Source: Pontibacter aquaedesilientis (GTDB lineage: Bacteria > Bacteroidota > Bacteroidia > Cytophagales > Hymenobacteraceae). Taken from it: a stretch of 64,000 nucleotides of DNA. Location of the stretch: assembly GCF_014773225.1 (NCBI RefSeq), contig NZ_JACXAJ010000001.1, forward strand, positions 1 through 64,000, read 5' to 3'. The notes below the pieces were generated by a model. The model had not been told where the DNA came from and ran no database searches. It saw only the letters and a program-made list of their open reading frames with translations. The translations under genes and the position numbers were made by a program. Below are positions 7,987-16,282 of the stretch, piece by piece; position 1 is the first letter of the stretch; each line of letters starts with the position of its first letter.

Positions 7987-10491
7987 TTACATGCCGTTGC
8001 CGTCGCCCTGCTTGGCGTCGTCGTTGCGGATAGAGCGTTTGCGCTTCGGAGGACGCTGCTGGTCCATCTTGCCGAAGGTATAGTTGAAGCTCACACGCAC
8101 GCCACGGTTATAGTTGTTGATGCGGATACGCTGCTCGTAAGGCACCGGGTTGATGGCGGTGGCCTCACTCACCAGCACGTCGTTGTTCATGCGCATACTG
8201 GCCCGGAACGGGTTGTCAAGCGCCAGGCTGATGCCGCCCTTCTTGTCAAACAGCTCTTTTTTGAGGGCAAGGCTGTGGAAAGAGAAAGAGTTGAACTTGC
8301 CCAGCAGCTGCACGCGGCGGGAATTGAAACCACCGTTGAACTGGGCGCTGATTCCTTTGCCAAAGGTATAGGAAGAGTTCGCATTGATGTTGTACATCCA
8401 GCCGCTGTTGCTGGTATACTGGCTCGCAAGGTCTACAAAGTATACGTTAGAGCTACCGCCAATCGTCCAGTTGTTGGTAGGCTTGGTGTTGCCGAACAAG
8501 CTGATGCCATAGGTTTTGTTCTGGGCAATGTTACGGAATGAAAGCGTCGTGGTGTTTGTCGCCTTATCCACGTCCACTACCGTTTCGATGGCGTTGTCGG
8601 TCTGGCGCATGTACAGGTTGGCGCTTAGCGAGGTAGTCTTGAAGAAGGTGCTATACCCGGCCTCGTAGAGGTCTGTCAGTTCTGGCTCCAGATTCGGCGA
8701 GCCTTGAATCACGGTGTTGGAAGTCTGCTCCTGGCGGAAAGGGTTCAGGTAGAACAGCGACGGGCGCTGTATACGCTGTGTGAAATTGGCCTTGAAGGTA
8801 TGCTTCTGCTTGAGCGTATAAGAGAGCGCCACGCTAGGGATCAGGTTGTCGTAATCATCCGAGATGGGCTGTGTCATGCCTCTGGAGTTGAAATCGCCTT
8901 TGATATCGGTATATTCATAACGGGTACCCAGCTTCACGTTCAGCAATTTTTTGAATCTAAATCCGTAGGTCAGGTAGGCTGCCATTACATCCTGCTCGTA
9001 AAGGAAGGACTCTTCTCTATTCGTATTGCCATTTGCCGTCGTCACATCGTACAGACCATCGCTGGTCACATCCCTGAAAATAGACTTGGCACCGACTTCG
9101 AGCATGGTTTTGTTTTCGAACGGATGCACATAGTCTACCTGGAAGGTCAGCTCATCGTTGCCGCCGTCGTTGGTATTGCGCTGCAGGTAATAAGGGGCCT
9201 CACCGGCATTATACCTGTCCTGGAAGTTTCGCGTCTTCGTGTCGGTTGTGCTGAGCTGCGAAAGGATGGCAAGCTCCTGCTGCGGCTTTTTGAAGTAGTG
9301 CGTGAAGTCCAGATTGTAGTCTATCCCCTGGCGGTTGTTGCGGTTGCGGATGTCGTTGAAGAAATTGTTGGTGATCTCGCCGTTCTTCGTGTCTGTGCTC
9401 TCCTGATCGTTCTCCATCCGGAAGTTACCGCCATTCAGCCGCACCCCACCGCTCAGGCTGTTCTTTGGAGTGATATCATACTCAAAACCCAGCTGCCCGT
9501 TCATAAACATGCCATTAATCTCCGTATCGCCGGACTGGAAAGACTGGCTTTGCGTGGAAGGTATGATGATCGTGTTGGTCATGTCGCCGTGGTTGTAGAA
9601 CATGTTGCTGCCGAAGTTGCCGTTGATGCCCAGTTTGCCGCGGCGCAAGTTGAGGCTACCGTTGGCGTTGCTGCCCCGTGTACCGGCTGCCAGCGCCATA
9701 GAGCCCGTTACGCCCTGCAGGCCACCGTCTCTTTTGGTGATGATGTTGATGATGCCCGCTGTACCCTCTGCGTCGTACTTAGCCGATGGGCTGGTGATCA
9801 CCTCTACCGATTTGATCTGGTCTGCCGGAATCTGCTTCAGGGCGTCGGCCACGTTACCGGCCATGATGGCTGATGGTTTGTTGTTGATGAGCACCCGTAC
9901 ATTGGAACTGCCGCGCAGCTGCACATTGCCGTCGGTGTCCACGGAGAGAGACGGTACCTTCTGCAGTACGTCGGCGGCATTGCCACCGGAATTGGTGATG
10001 TCCTTGTCGGCATTGTACACGGTGCGGTCGATCTTTTCCTCAACCAGCGGCTTCTCGCCTGTGATTACAACCTCACTTAGTTTCTTTGCGTCCGAGGCAA
10101 TCGATACGGTGCCCACGTTTACGCTGGCATTATCGGAGCTAACGGTCACGTCTTCCACCAGTTTTTGCTGATAACCCAGAAAGCTCACCTGCAGTTTGTA
10201 CTTGCCCTGAGCGACCCGGTTGATGGTAAAACGGCCCTTGTCGTCGGCCATAGCGCCGTCTATGGGCTTGCCGGTGGCCGGGTGGATGAGTGCGATGGTG
10301 GCAAACTCGACCGGCTGTTTGGTGTCGGCGTCCTGCACAATGCCCGTGATGGTGGCATTGCCGCGCGGAACCACGGCACCTGCGCCGCCCTGCTGTTGCT
10401 GGGAGGCTCCCTGCGGAGCTGCTTGCTGTGTCTGCGCCAATGCTGGTACAGTGCTCAGTCCCAACAGGACAAGGAGCAGATGCTTTTTCAT
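7987..10491 (-). CDS. Outer-membrane TonB-type receptor with carboxypeptidase-like N-terminal domain
   Basis: About 834 residues counted from the Met at 10491 (MKKHLLLVLLGLSTVPALAQ), which begins a clear signal peptide; the frame stays open to 10602 but those extra residues would bury the signal. After a Gln/Ala/Gly-rich linker comes a carboxypeptidase-regulatory-like beta domain (ATITGIVQDADTKQPVEFA). A plug-like domain follows (NAADVLQKVPSLSVDTDGNV, VRVLINNKPSA, VEVITSPSAKYDAEG), then a large beta-barrel of the OMP_b-brl_3 type. Such proteins take up or bind unknown substrates across the outer membrane. The TonB box is not evident. No partner SusD lies beside it, so a glycan-uptake role is not suggested. 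Confidence 0.85.
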   Translation of the reverse strand: MKKHLLLVLLGLSTVPALAQTQQAAPQGASQQQQGGAGAVVPRGNATITGIVQDADTKQPVEFATIALIHPATGKPIDGAMADDKGRFTINRVAQGKYKLQVSFLGYQQKLVEDVTVSSDNASVNVGTVSIASDAKKLSEVVITGEKPLVEEKIDRTVYNADKDITNSGGNAADVLQKVPSLSVDTDGNVQLRGSSNVRVLINNKPSAIMAGNVADALKQIPADQIKSVEVITSPSAKYDAEGTAGIINIITKRDGGLQGVTGSMALAAGTRGSNANGSLNLRRGKLGINGNFGSNMFYNHGDMTNTIIIPSTQSQSFQSGDTEINGMFMNGQLGFEYDITPKNSLSGGVRLNGGNFRMENDQESTDTKNGEITNNFFNDIRNRNNRQGIDYNLDFTHYFKKPQQELAILSQLSTTDTKTRNFQDRYNAGEAPYYLQRNTNDGGNDELTFQVDYVHPFENKTMLEVGAKSIFRDVTSDGLYDVTTANGNTNREESFLYEQDVMAAYLTYGFRFKKLLNVKLGTRYEYTDIKGDFNSRGMTQPISDDYDNLIPSVALSYTLKQKHTFKANFTQRIQRPSLFYLNPFRQEQTSNTVIQGSPNLEPELTDLYEAGYSTFFKTTSLSANLYMRQTDNAIETVVDVDKATNTTTLSFRNIAQNKTYGISLFGNTKPTNNWTIGGSSNVYFVDLASQYTSNSGWMYNINANSSYTFGKGISAQFNGGFNSRRVQLLGKFNSFSFHSLALKKELFDKKGGISLALDNPFRASMRMNNDVLVSEATAINPVPYEQRIRINNYNRGVRVSFNYTFGKMDQQRPPKRKRSIRNDDAKQGDGNGM

Positions 10492-10705
10492 AGTTTTGTC
10501 AATGTGGCGTAAAGGTGTATTTTCCATATCCTCTGTCTTCTTCTTTTCTGTTTCATACAAAATAAAGCGGCTTTTTTGAACCAGAAAAACAGAATATACC
10601 AATGCACTGCATTTCTATATGAAAAGGCCTAAATACCCTATCAGGCATTCGTCGGTAAAAAAGGGAGGTTGGTGGGCCAGGTAGGCGGAACCGGGGTCGC
10701 CAGAC

Positions 10706-10740
10706 AAAAAAGGCCCTTCCAGCTTAGCTGGAAGGGCCTC
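10706..10740 (-). terminator. Terminator of the OsmC gene
   Basis: The stem AGGCCCTTCCAGC with a TTA loop is followed, reading on the minus strand, by TTTTTT. It lies 24 nt past the OsmC stop codon. Confidence 0.85.
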
Positions 10741-10763
10741 TATAATGAATTTAACTGCCCGAG

Positions 10764-11177
10764 TTATACCAGTTCGAATGAATGCGTGATGGTTGCGGTT
10801 TTATAAAGAATGGCCGCCACTGAGCAGTATTTCTCCAGCGACAGCACAATGGCCTTGCGCACCTTCTCTTCGTCGAGTGCGCCGCCCAGCACAAAGTGAA
10901 TGTGGATGTTGCTGAACAGGTTGAACTCCTCTACTTTCTGGCGCTCCGCCTTGATGTTAATGTCGAAGCTTTCGATCGGCTGTCGCTGTTTCTTCAGGAT
11001 TGAAATGATGTCGATGGCGCTGCAGCCACCCAGCCCCATGAGCATGAGCTCCATCGGGCGCGCGCCTTCGTTATGGCCACCAATCTCAGGGTTGGCGTCG
11101 ATGTTTATGGCTACATTAGCAGCGCCCCGGGCCTGGAAGTGGTAGTCCTGGTCAACGCGGGTGAGGTTTATTTCCAT
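10764..11177 (-). CDS. OsmC family protein
   Basis: 137 residues of the OsmC/Ohr fold. It has the two redox cysteines expected: Cys 52 in MGLGGCSAIDI and Cys 118 in LEKYCSVAAI. Members of the Ohr branch reduce organic hydroperoxides with these cysteines; members of the broader OsmC group have less clear roles, and this sequence looks like the YhfA-type OsmC group rather than true Ohr. Cytoplasmic. It is a single gene with its own terminator at 10706-10740. The length is normal. Confidence 0.85.
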   Translation of the reverse strand: MEINLTRVDQDYHFQARGAANVAINIDANPEIGGHNEGARPMELMLMGLGGCSAIDIISILKKQRQPIESFDINIKAERQKVEEFNLFSNIHIHFVLGGALDEEKVRKAIVLSLEKYCSVAAILYKTATITHSFELV

Positions 11178-11239
11178 GTGGTTGGTCTCTTTAATTGAGC
11201 TACGAAATTAAGGAATTATCCCCTTCCTGCCAACATCGG

Positions 11240-11968
11240 CTAAGCTGCCAGTTCGGTCACGTACTTCACGAGGGTACGTTTGGCAATAGGCAGCAGCGCA
11301 CTGTCGAGCGGGCAGGGCACCCGGGACACGACCACAAACGTAGCGGGGTTGGGCAGCTCCTGGTGTTGCTTCACCAGCTGTACCTTCAGGTGCTCGTGCG
11401 TTTGGGTAAGGCCGCGCCTCACTGTGTGCAGCAGTTGCGTGTTGATGCCCCGATATTTCTCGTAAGTGTTCTCAAACACGCTGATACGGTACACATATAC
11501 CTGCGTTTCCTTGCCGGGGAAGGCGTCCAGAAAAAGATAACCTTCGTCGAAGTACATCGGCGTGATTCCTACCGGGTTGATTTCAATATGGCGCTCAATA
11601 AAGTCGTAAAGCGTTTTGCCTTCCTGCAGGGCATTGGTAAAGAGGGGAGAGGCAAACTGGATCACGTCCTCAATCTGCTGCATGGTTTCGTCATCGGCCA
11701 CGATCTTTTCGTACACGAGCTCCAGTTTCTCAAAATCGGCGCGGGTGATGCGTTGCGGAAAGGCTTCGTATACCAGTTTTTTGCGCTCCTTCACCTGCTT
11801 CAGGTTGTTGTAGTGCATAATAAGATCAGAGAAAACCGGGTAGAGGCGTTGCTGTCCAAACTCTGCCTTGGCGGTTTTGAGGTACGCCAGCAGCAGGTAT
11901 TTTTTGTATTCAAAATCTATCAATCCTTCTGTCAACCAGTTGATGGGAAGTTTCTGCATAACGGTCAT
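11240..11968 (-). CDS. Hypothetical protein conserved in Bacteroidota
   Basis: 242 residues, soluble, rich in charged helices in the first half (LTEGLIDFEYKKYLLLAYL, NNLKQVKERKKLVYEAF). A beta-rich middle follows, with GYLFLDAFPGKETQVYVYRIS, and then a C-terminal part with ATFVVVSRVPCPLDSALLPIAKR. No signal peptide and no enzyme motif that I recognise. The opening INWLTEGLIDFEYKKYLLLAY is typical of a Bacteroidota-only family of unknown role. It is the first of two leftward genes, with OsmC 62 nt downstream. An ATG 9 nt further in is an alternative start. Confidence 0.65.
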   Translation of the reverse strand: MTVMQKLPINWLTEGLIDFEYKKYLLLAYLKTAKAEFGQQRLYPVFSDLIMHYNNLKQVKERKKLVYEAFPQRITRADFEKLELVYEKIVADDETMQQIEDVIQFASPLFTNALQEGKTLYDFIERHIEINPVGITPMYFDEGYLFLDAFPGKETQVYVYRISVFENTYEKYRGINTQLLHTVRRGLTQTHEHLKVQLVKQHQELPNPATFVVVSRVPCPLDSALLPIAKRTLVKYVTELAA

Positions 11969-12131
11969 ATTTTGGTTGAATACCTAAAAAACGAATCAGG
12001 GGCCCGTGATGTTGCCGGTCAAAATTTACCTGCCCCTGCGGGTCAACTTAAAAACGGAGCCCTCGTTTAAATTCAGAACTTACGAGCGGAGGCTTCCCGT
12101 TTCCGCTCTCAACCCTTAACCTAAAACGACG

Positions 12132-12437
12132 ATGAATTATACAGAAAACTATGAAGGCATCAAGATTGATGTGCAGGCAGTGGACATCTCTATATCGGAG
12201 GATATCCAGCTGAATATTCGCAACGCGATCAACAAATTTAAGCGCCACGCAAAAAAAATCGACTCCGTAGACGTGTATTTCAAAGAGGAGGCAACTCATG
12301 CCACCGACTCCAAAAAAGTAAGCATGCGGGTAGGTATACCGGGCAACGACGCCTTTGCCGAAGACTCTGGCAACAACTGGTATGAGTTGCTCAAGAATGT
12401 GGAGGAGAAAGTGAAACGACAGCTGGAGAAACGCTAA
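12132..12437 (+). CDS. HPF/RaiA-type ribosome-associated protein
   Basis: 101 residues. It has the short HPF/YfiA fold: VQAVDISISEDIQLNIRNAINKF (first strand and helix), then DSVDVYFKEE, VSMRVGIPGNDAFAED, and a final helix WYELLKNVEEKVKRQLEKR. Family members bind the 30S decoding region and silence or hibernate ribosomes in stationary phase or stress. It lacks the long C-terminal dimerisation domain, so it would be a short-form factor. Cytoplasmic and monocistronic. It could instead be a diverged relative that does not bind ribosomes. Confidence 0.8.
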   Translation: MNYTENYEGIKIDVQAVDISISEDIQLNIRNAINKFKRHAKKIDSVDVYFKEEATHATDSKKVSMRVGIPGNDAFAEDSGNNWYELLKNVEEKVKRQLEKR

Positions 12438-12583
12438 CCTCCGGTATAGCAAACAATCAGCGGACCCGGTGCATTCTGGGATGACCCCGGCATGCAGCGG
12501 GTTTGTTATTGTTGCTATACCTGTTCGGGGTTGCTGTTTTGTGCGGCGCCTTTCGTATTTTAGGCGAACAATAAGTTTAGTAT

Positions 12584-13366
12584 ATGACTGATACATACTA
12601 CAAAGACAGGGTGGTGTTGATTACCGGCGGAGCGCAAGGTATAGGTCTGGGCATGGCACAGGCTTTTGCCACCGAAGGCGCTCAGGTCGTCATCACCGAT
12701 GCCGATGAAGAGGCCGGAAAAGACGCCCTGAAGAGACTGCAGGAGAATAAGCTGACAGCAGCGTTTATACCTTGCGACATCAGCTCAGAGCAAGAAGTAG
12801 TGGCGCTGATGAAAGCAGTGGGGGAGAAATACGGAAAACTGGATGTGCTCATCAACAATGCAGGTATAGCCGACCCCTTCACCGGTGATCTGCAGGAAAT
12901 GCGCATGTCAGAGTTTGACAGGGTGCTAGCCGTGAACCTGCGTGGCCCCATGCTTTGCACCAAATATGGCTTCCCGTTGCTGCAGAAGGCAGAGCACCCG
13001 GCTATACTGAACCTATCGAGCACGCGCGCCTTTATGTCGGAGCCCAATACCTTTGCCTACTCCGCTTCCAAAGGAGGTATAGAGGCCCTAACGCATTCCC
13101 TGGCCGTTAGCCTGACTGAGGACCGGATTCGGGTGAATGCCATCGCGCCGGGCTGGATCGAGACGGGGCCCTGGCAAAAGGAGAGCCAGCGCTACGAGCC
13201 CCGCCATACCAAAGAGGACAAAGCCCAGCATCCGGTTGGGCGGGTAGGTATACCTGCCGATGTTGCGGAGGCGGCCTTGTTTCTTTGCTCCGACAGGGCA
13301 GGCTTTATCACGGGGCAGCATCTGGTCGTTGACGGAGGCATGACGGTGAAGATGATCTATACCTGA
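12584..13366 (+). CDS. Short-chain dehydrogenase/reductase
   Basis: 260 residues of the classical SDR family. TGGAQGIGLGMAQ binds the dinucleotide; Asp in TDADEEA after beta-2 favours NAD(H); NNAG at the end of beta-4; catalytic Ser in LNLSSTRAF, Tyr/Lys in YSASKGG; and APGWIETG. The substrate is unknown (an alcohol, sugar or acyl-derived ketone). Start ATG at 12584. The DsbA-like gene begins 57 nt downstream on the same strand, so the two may be transcribed together. Two in-frame AGGTATAG words encode Gly-Ile here. Confidence 0.9.
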   Translation: MTDTYYKDRVVLITGGAQGIGLGMAQAFATEGAQVVITDADEEAGKDALKRLQENKLTAAFIPCDISSEQEVVALMKAVGEKYGKLDVLINNAGIADPFTGDLQEMRMSEFDRVLAVNLRGPMLCTKYGFPLLQKAEHPAILNLSSTRAFMSEPNTFAYSASKGGIEALTHSLAVSLTEDRIRVNAIAPGWIETGPWQKESQRYEPRHTKEDKAQHPVGRVGIPADVAEAALFLCSDRAGFITGQHLVVDGGMTVKMIYT

Positions 13367-13423
13367 TCGAAGATTAAGCTAACCATTACGGGCCTGTAGA
13401 AGTACACTATAGGCGAACAACTG

Positions 13424-14068
13424 ATGCCTATGCTGAATAGTCCTTACAATCCGGTTTTGCTTTATGTGACAGACCCCATGTGTGCCTGGTGCTATGGCTT
13501 TACGCAGGTGATTCGCAGGCTGCGGGCACTCTGGCACGGGCGGCTTTCAGTCGAGGTGATTGCCGGGGGGCTTCACCCTTACGCCACAGAGCCCATTGCA
13601 CGGGAGTACAAGGAACGCCTGGCGGTAAGCTGGCACCGGGTGCAGGAGCGCACGAGTCTCCCTTTCAACTATAGTCTTTTCCTTAACGAGAGCTATGTGT
13701 ATAATACAGAACCTGCTTGCCGTGCCCTGCATGTGGTGAGGCGACTAAGACCCGCGCTGACACTCGAAGTGCTGCGTGCGCTCCATTCTGCTTTCTATGC
13801 CGATGGTCTTAACCTGGCCGATCCGGCGGTGTTGGCCAGTGTGATCCGGCCATTTGGAATCAACGAAAGCCTGTTCTATACCTTGTTTGAGGCCGATGAA
13901 ATAATAGAAGAAACAGAAAAGGAGTTTGAGTTCGTTGAGATGCTAGGTGTAACGGACCTGCCCAGCGTCTACATCGAGGGCGGCATGGGCCCCGAGCTGC
14001 TCGTCAGGGGATTTTGCCAGCTGGACGAACTTGAGGAGCGGCTGCTCCAGCATTTGGAGATGGTGTAA
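13424..14068 (+). CDS. DsbA-family (FrnE/PDI-like) thioredoxin-fold protein
   Basis: 214 residues without a signal peptide, so cytoplasmic. The redox motif is C20-A-W-C23 in TDPMCAWCYGF, followed by the long helical insert typical of DsbA/FrnE. Near the C-terminus is the cis-Pro loop GVTDLPSVYIEG. FrnE-like proteins act as disulfide oxidoreductases or isomerases, often in oxidative stress. An ATG at 13430 is an equally good start. It is close behind the SDR gene, which suggests a small oxidoreductase operon. Confidence 0.85.
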   Translation: MPMLNSPYNPVLLYVTDPMCAWCYGFTQVIRRLRALWHGRLSVEVIAGGLHPYATEPIAREYKERLAVSWHRVQERTSLPFNYSLFLNESYVYNTEPACRALHVVRRLRPALTLEVLRALHSAFYADGLNLADPAVLASVIRPFGINESLFYTLFEADEIIEETEKEFEFVEMLGVTDLPSVYIEGGMGPELLVRGFCQLDELEERLLQHLEMV

Positions 14069-14146
14069 CATCCTTTTCATTATCCACTTGTCCCCGGTTT
14101 AAGAATAAGGGAATATTTGCTCTAATATTAAAAGATATGTATATTT

Positions 14147-14164
14147 AGCTGTTAATTAACAGCT
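14147..14164. promoter_or_regulatory. Perfect 18-bp palindrome upstream of the DUF1801 gene
   Basis: AGCTGTTAATTAACAGCT is a perfect dyad, 28 bp before the ATG at 14193. It has the size of an operator for a dimeric repressor. No T run follows, so it is not a terminator. The regulator is unknown. Confidence 0.5.
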
Positions 14165-14192
14165 CCGGCCCCAGGCCAACACATACCTTTGT

Positions 14193-14552
14193 ATGAGAAG
14201 CAAGATAACTACTAACCAAGTCGACGAGTACATCGATAAACTTTCTCCTGAGAGACAGGAAATGGCACAGGCTGTGCGTCGCATCATAAACCAAACGGCG
14301 GCTCACCTGGAAGAATGCGTGCGTTGGGAAAACCCGTGTTATTTTTTTTACGGCCCGGTATGCTACTTCGCTTCCTCGCGCAGCGGGATGCATTTCGGCT
14401 TTTTCCGTGGCAAGGAGCTTGCCGATCCGGCTAAACGCCTTGTGAGCCGCAATGGCCAGCTACCCCACATCAAACTTCGCACCCTCGAAGACATTGACGA
14501 CGCTTACTTCAGTGAACTGGTAAGGGAAGCCGTGCAGCTAAACCAGAACTAA
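14193..14552 (+). CDS. DUF1801 domain protein (YdhG-like)
   Basis: 119 residues. The DUF1801 pattern is clear: an opening helix VDEYIDKLSPERQEMAQAVR, then the conserved CVRWENPCYFF core with CYFASSRSGMHFGFFRG, and the KLRTLEDIDDAYFSELV helix near the end. Relatives include frataxin-like iron chaperones of Bacillus and many uncharacterised proteins; iron binding here is only a family-level guess. Cytoplasmic. Its TAA stop shares two bases with the TAG stop of the convergent CDF gene. Confidence 0.8.
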   Translation: MRSKITTNQVDEYIDKLSPERQEMAQAVRRIINQTAAHLEECVRWENPCYFFYGPVCYFASSRSGMHFGFFRGKELADPAKRLVSRNGQLPHIKLRTLEDIDDAYFSELVREAVQLNQN

Positions 14553-15466
14553 ACGACAGAAGGGGTGCAGCTTTGCTGGCTGCATTCCTGACCCGGCATC
14601 TCCAGCTCTACCGTCACATGTTCGATGTGCGCATCCTGCATGGCGGCACGTATGCGCTGTTTTACCTCATTTGCCTCCAGCAGGTTCAAATTCTGCGTCA
14701 CCACCGCATGCATGGTAAGCACATGGCTGATGCCGTCCAGCGTCCAGAGATGCAGATCGTGGACCGATTGTACATCCGGAACTTGCTCCAGGCGTTGGCG
14801 TACCTGCCCGATGCTGATATTGGAAGGTATACCTTGCAGTAGGATCTGCAGGCCTTTGCGGAGGTTGCGCACCACGTTGTATAGGATAAAGCAGGTGATG
14901 AGCACTGAAAGGAGCGGGTCGATGATAGGCCAGTCGAAGAAGTAAAGGAGTATACCACCCACCAATACCGCAGCCCAGCCCAGGACATCCTCGAGCAAGT
15001 GGAACATGGCGACCCGCTCGTTAAGCGAACTGCCTTTTTTTAGCCGCAAAGCCGCTATGCCGTTCACGGTCACACCGAGCAGGGCAAAGCCGATCATGCC
15101 CGGCGCATGCACTGGCTCCGGGTCAAAAAGCCTGGGTATAGCTACCCAAAGGACTATACCTGAACCAAGCAGCAGCACTACCGAGTTGATAACGGCCCCC
15201 AACAGCGAAAAGCGCTTGTATCCGTAAGAGAAGTGCTGGTCACTGCCTTTTTGAGACAGCCGCTGGAAATACCAGGCTAAACCCAGCGACAGGGAGTCAC
15301 CCAAGTCATGCAAGGCATCCGAAAGGATGGCAATGCTGTTGATCCAAAGGCCTCCGAATATCTCGATAACAGTGAACCCCAGGTTCAGAAAAAAGGCTAC
15401 CTTAATATTTTCCGTGGCATGATGATGATGGCCGTGGCCTTCTGCATGGTTATGATCGTGTTCCAT
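14549..15466 (-). CDS. Cation diffusion facilitator, CzcD/ZitB-like metal exporter
   Basis: 305 residues. An N-terminal His-rich stretch (DHNHAEGHGHHHH) is typical for zinc handling. Six membrane segments follow, with metal-site residues in SDALHDLGDS (TM2) and a matching site in TM5, then a C-terminal cytoplasmic ferredoxin-like domain with LHLWTLDG and HVTVELE. CDF proteins export Zn2+, Co2+ or Cd2+ from the cytoplasm by proton antiport. The HDxGD pattern favours zinc. It is divergent from the two-component operon (135 nt apart), so metal-responsive control by that system is possible but not shown. Confidence 0.9.
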   Translation of the reverse strand: MEHDHNHAEGHGHHHHATENIKVAFFLNLGFTVIEIFGGLWINSIAILSDALHDLGDSLSLGLAWYFQRLSQKGSDQHFSYGYKRFSLLGAVINSVVLLLGSGIVLWVAIPRLFDPEPVHAPGMIGFALLGVTVNGIAALRLKKGSSLNERVAMFHLLEDVLGWAAVLVGGILLYFFDWPIIDPLLSVLITCFILYNVVRNLRKGLQILLQGIPSNISIGQVRQRLEQVPDVQSVHDLHLWTLDGISHVLTMHAVVTQNLNLLEANEVKQRIRAAMQDAHIEHVTVELEMPGQECSQQSCTPSVV

Positions 15467-15601
15467 ACCTTGCTAAACGAACTCCGAACTAATTGGATAC
15501 TTCATTAGCATCAACCCAGGTACGGGCAAGTATTGCATAACAAATTGTAAATTGCAGCCACAGACGTGCATCCATCGCAACCTCTAACCAAATTAATGCC
15601 C

Positions 15602-16282
15602 ATGAAAATTTTGCTGGTAGAAGACGAACCCAAGGTAGCCTCCTTTATCAAAAAAGGGCTGGAAGAGCAGACATATGAAGTGGAGCAGGCCTATGATGGC
15701 AATTTTGGACTTAAGCTGGCGCTCCAGAATGAGTATGACCTGATCATTCTGGATATCATTCTGCCCAACATGAACGGCCTGGAGGTATGCCGCGAGATCC
15801 GCAAAAAGAAGCCCTCTGTCTCAGTGCTGATGCTAACCGCCCTGGGCTCAACCGATGACAAGATCACTGGGTTGGATGCCGGTGCGGACGATTACCTGAC
15901 CAAGCCTTTTGAGTTCAAAGAGTTGCTGGCACGCATCCGGGCCCTTTCCAGAAGGGCAGGAGAAGGCAGCGGGGGTGAGAAGCTAACCATCGGTGATCTG
16001 GAAATGGACCTGGGGAGTAAGGCAGTATCGAGGGATGGCAAACAAATAAACCTGACTGCCCGCGAGTTTGCATTGCTTCATTACCTGCTGCGGAACAGAG
16101 GCAGGGTCGTGTCGCGTGTCGATATCACCGAAAATGTATGGGAGACGTCCTTTGACACGGGCAGCAACGTGATTGATGTGTACATCAACTTTCTGCGCAA
16201 AAAGATTGACAGAGGCTTTCCGAACAAACTGATCCATACCCTGGTAGGGATGGGCTACGTGCTGAAGGAGGGGGATGCATGA
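15602..16282 (+). CDS. OmpR-family response regulator
   Basis: 226 residues from the ATG at 15602 (MKILLVEDEP); two earlier in-frame starts only add an unstructured tail. The receiver domain has Asp 51 as phospho-acceptor in LIILDIILPN, with Thr and Lys in LTALG and TKPFEF. The C-terminal winged helix (about 127-224) has the LTAREFALLHYLLRN and DVYINFLRKKID signatures. It overlaps the kinase gene by 4 nt (ATGA), so the two are made together. The TTAAT boxes at 17673-17710 just beyond the operon are a likely binding site. Confidence 0.92.
   Translation: MKILLVEDEPKVASFIKKGLEEQTYEVEQAYDGNFGLKLALQNEYDLIILDIILPNMNGLEVCREIRKKKPSVSVLMLTALGSTDDKITGLDAGADDYLTKPFEFKELLARIRALSRRAGEGSGGEKLTIGDLEMDLGSKAVSRDGKQINLTAREFALLHYLLRNRGRVVSRVDITENVWETSFDTGSNVIDVYINFLRKKIDRGFPNKLIHTLVGMGYVLKEGDA

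Noticed and set aside
8704..9873. 389-codon open frame on the plus strand
   Set aside because: It lies wholly antisense to the TonB-type receptor, whose signal peptide, plug and barrel motifs are clear; the antisense frame has no recognisable domain.
11195..12070. 291-codon plus-strand frame over the hypothetical gene at 11240-11968
   Set aside because: The minus-strand frame has family-like sequence and a proper start; the plus frame is its shadow.
12048..12596. 182-codon minus-strand frame
   Set aside because: It overlaps the HPF/RaiA-type gene on the opposite strand, which has clear family sequence.
14184..14191. TACCTTTG resembling a -7 promoter box
   Set aside because: It ends 1 nt before the ATG at 14193, so transcription would start inside the gene; no -33 TTG is present.
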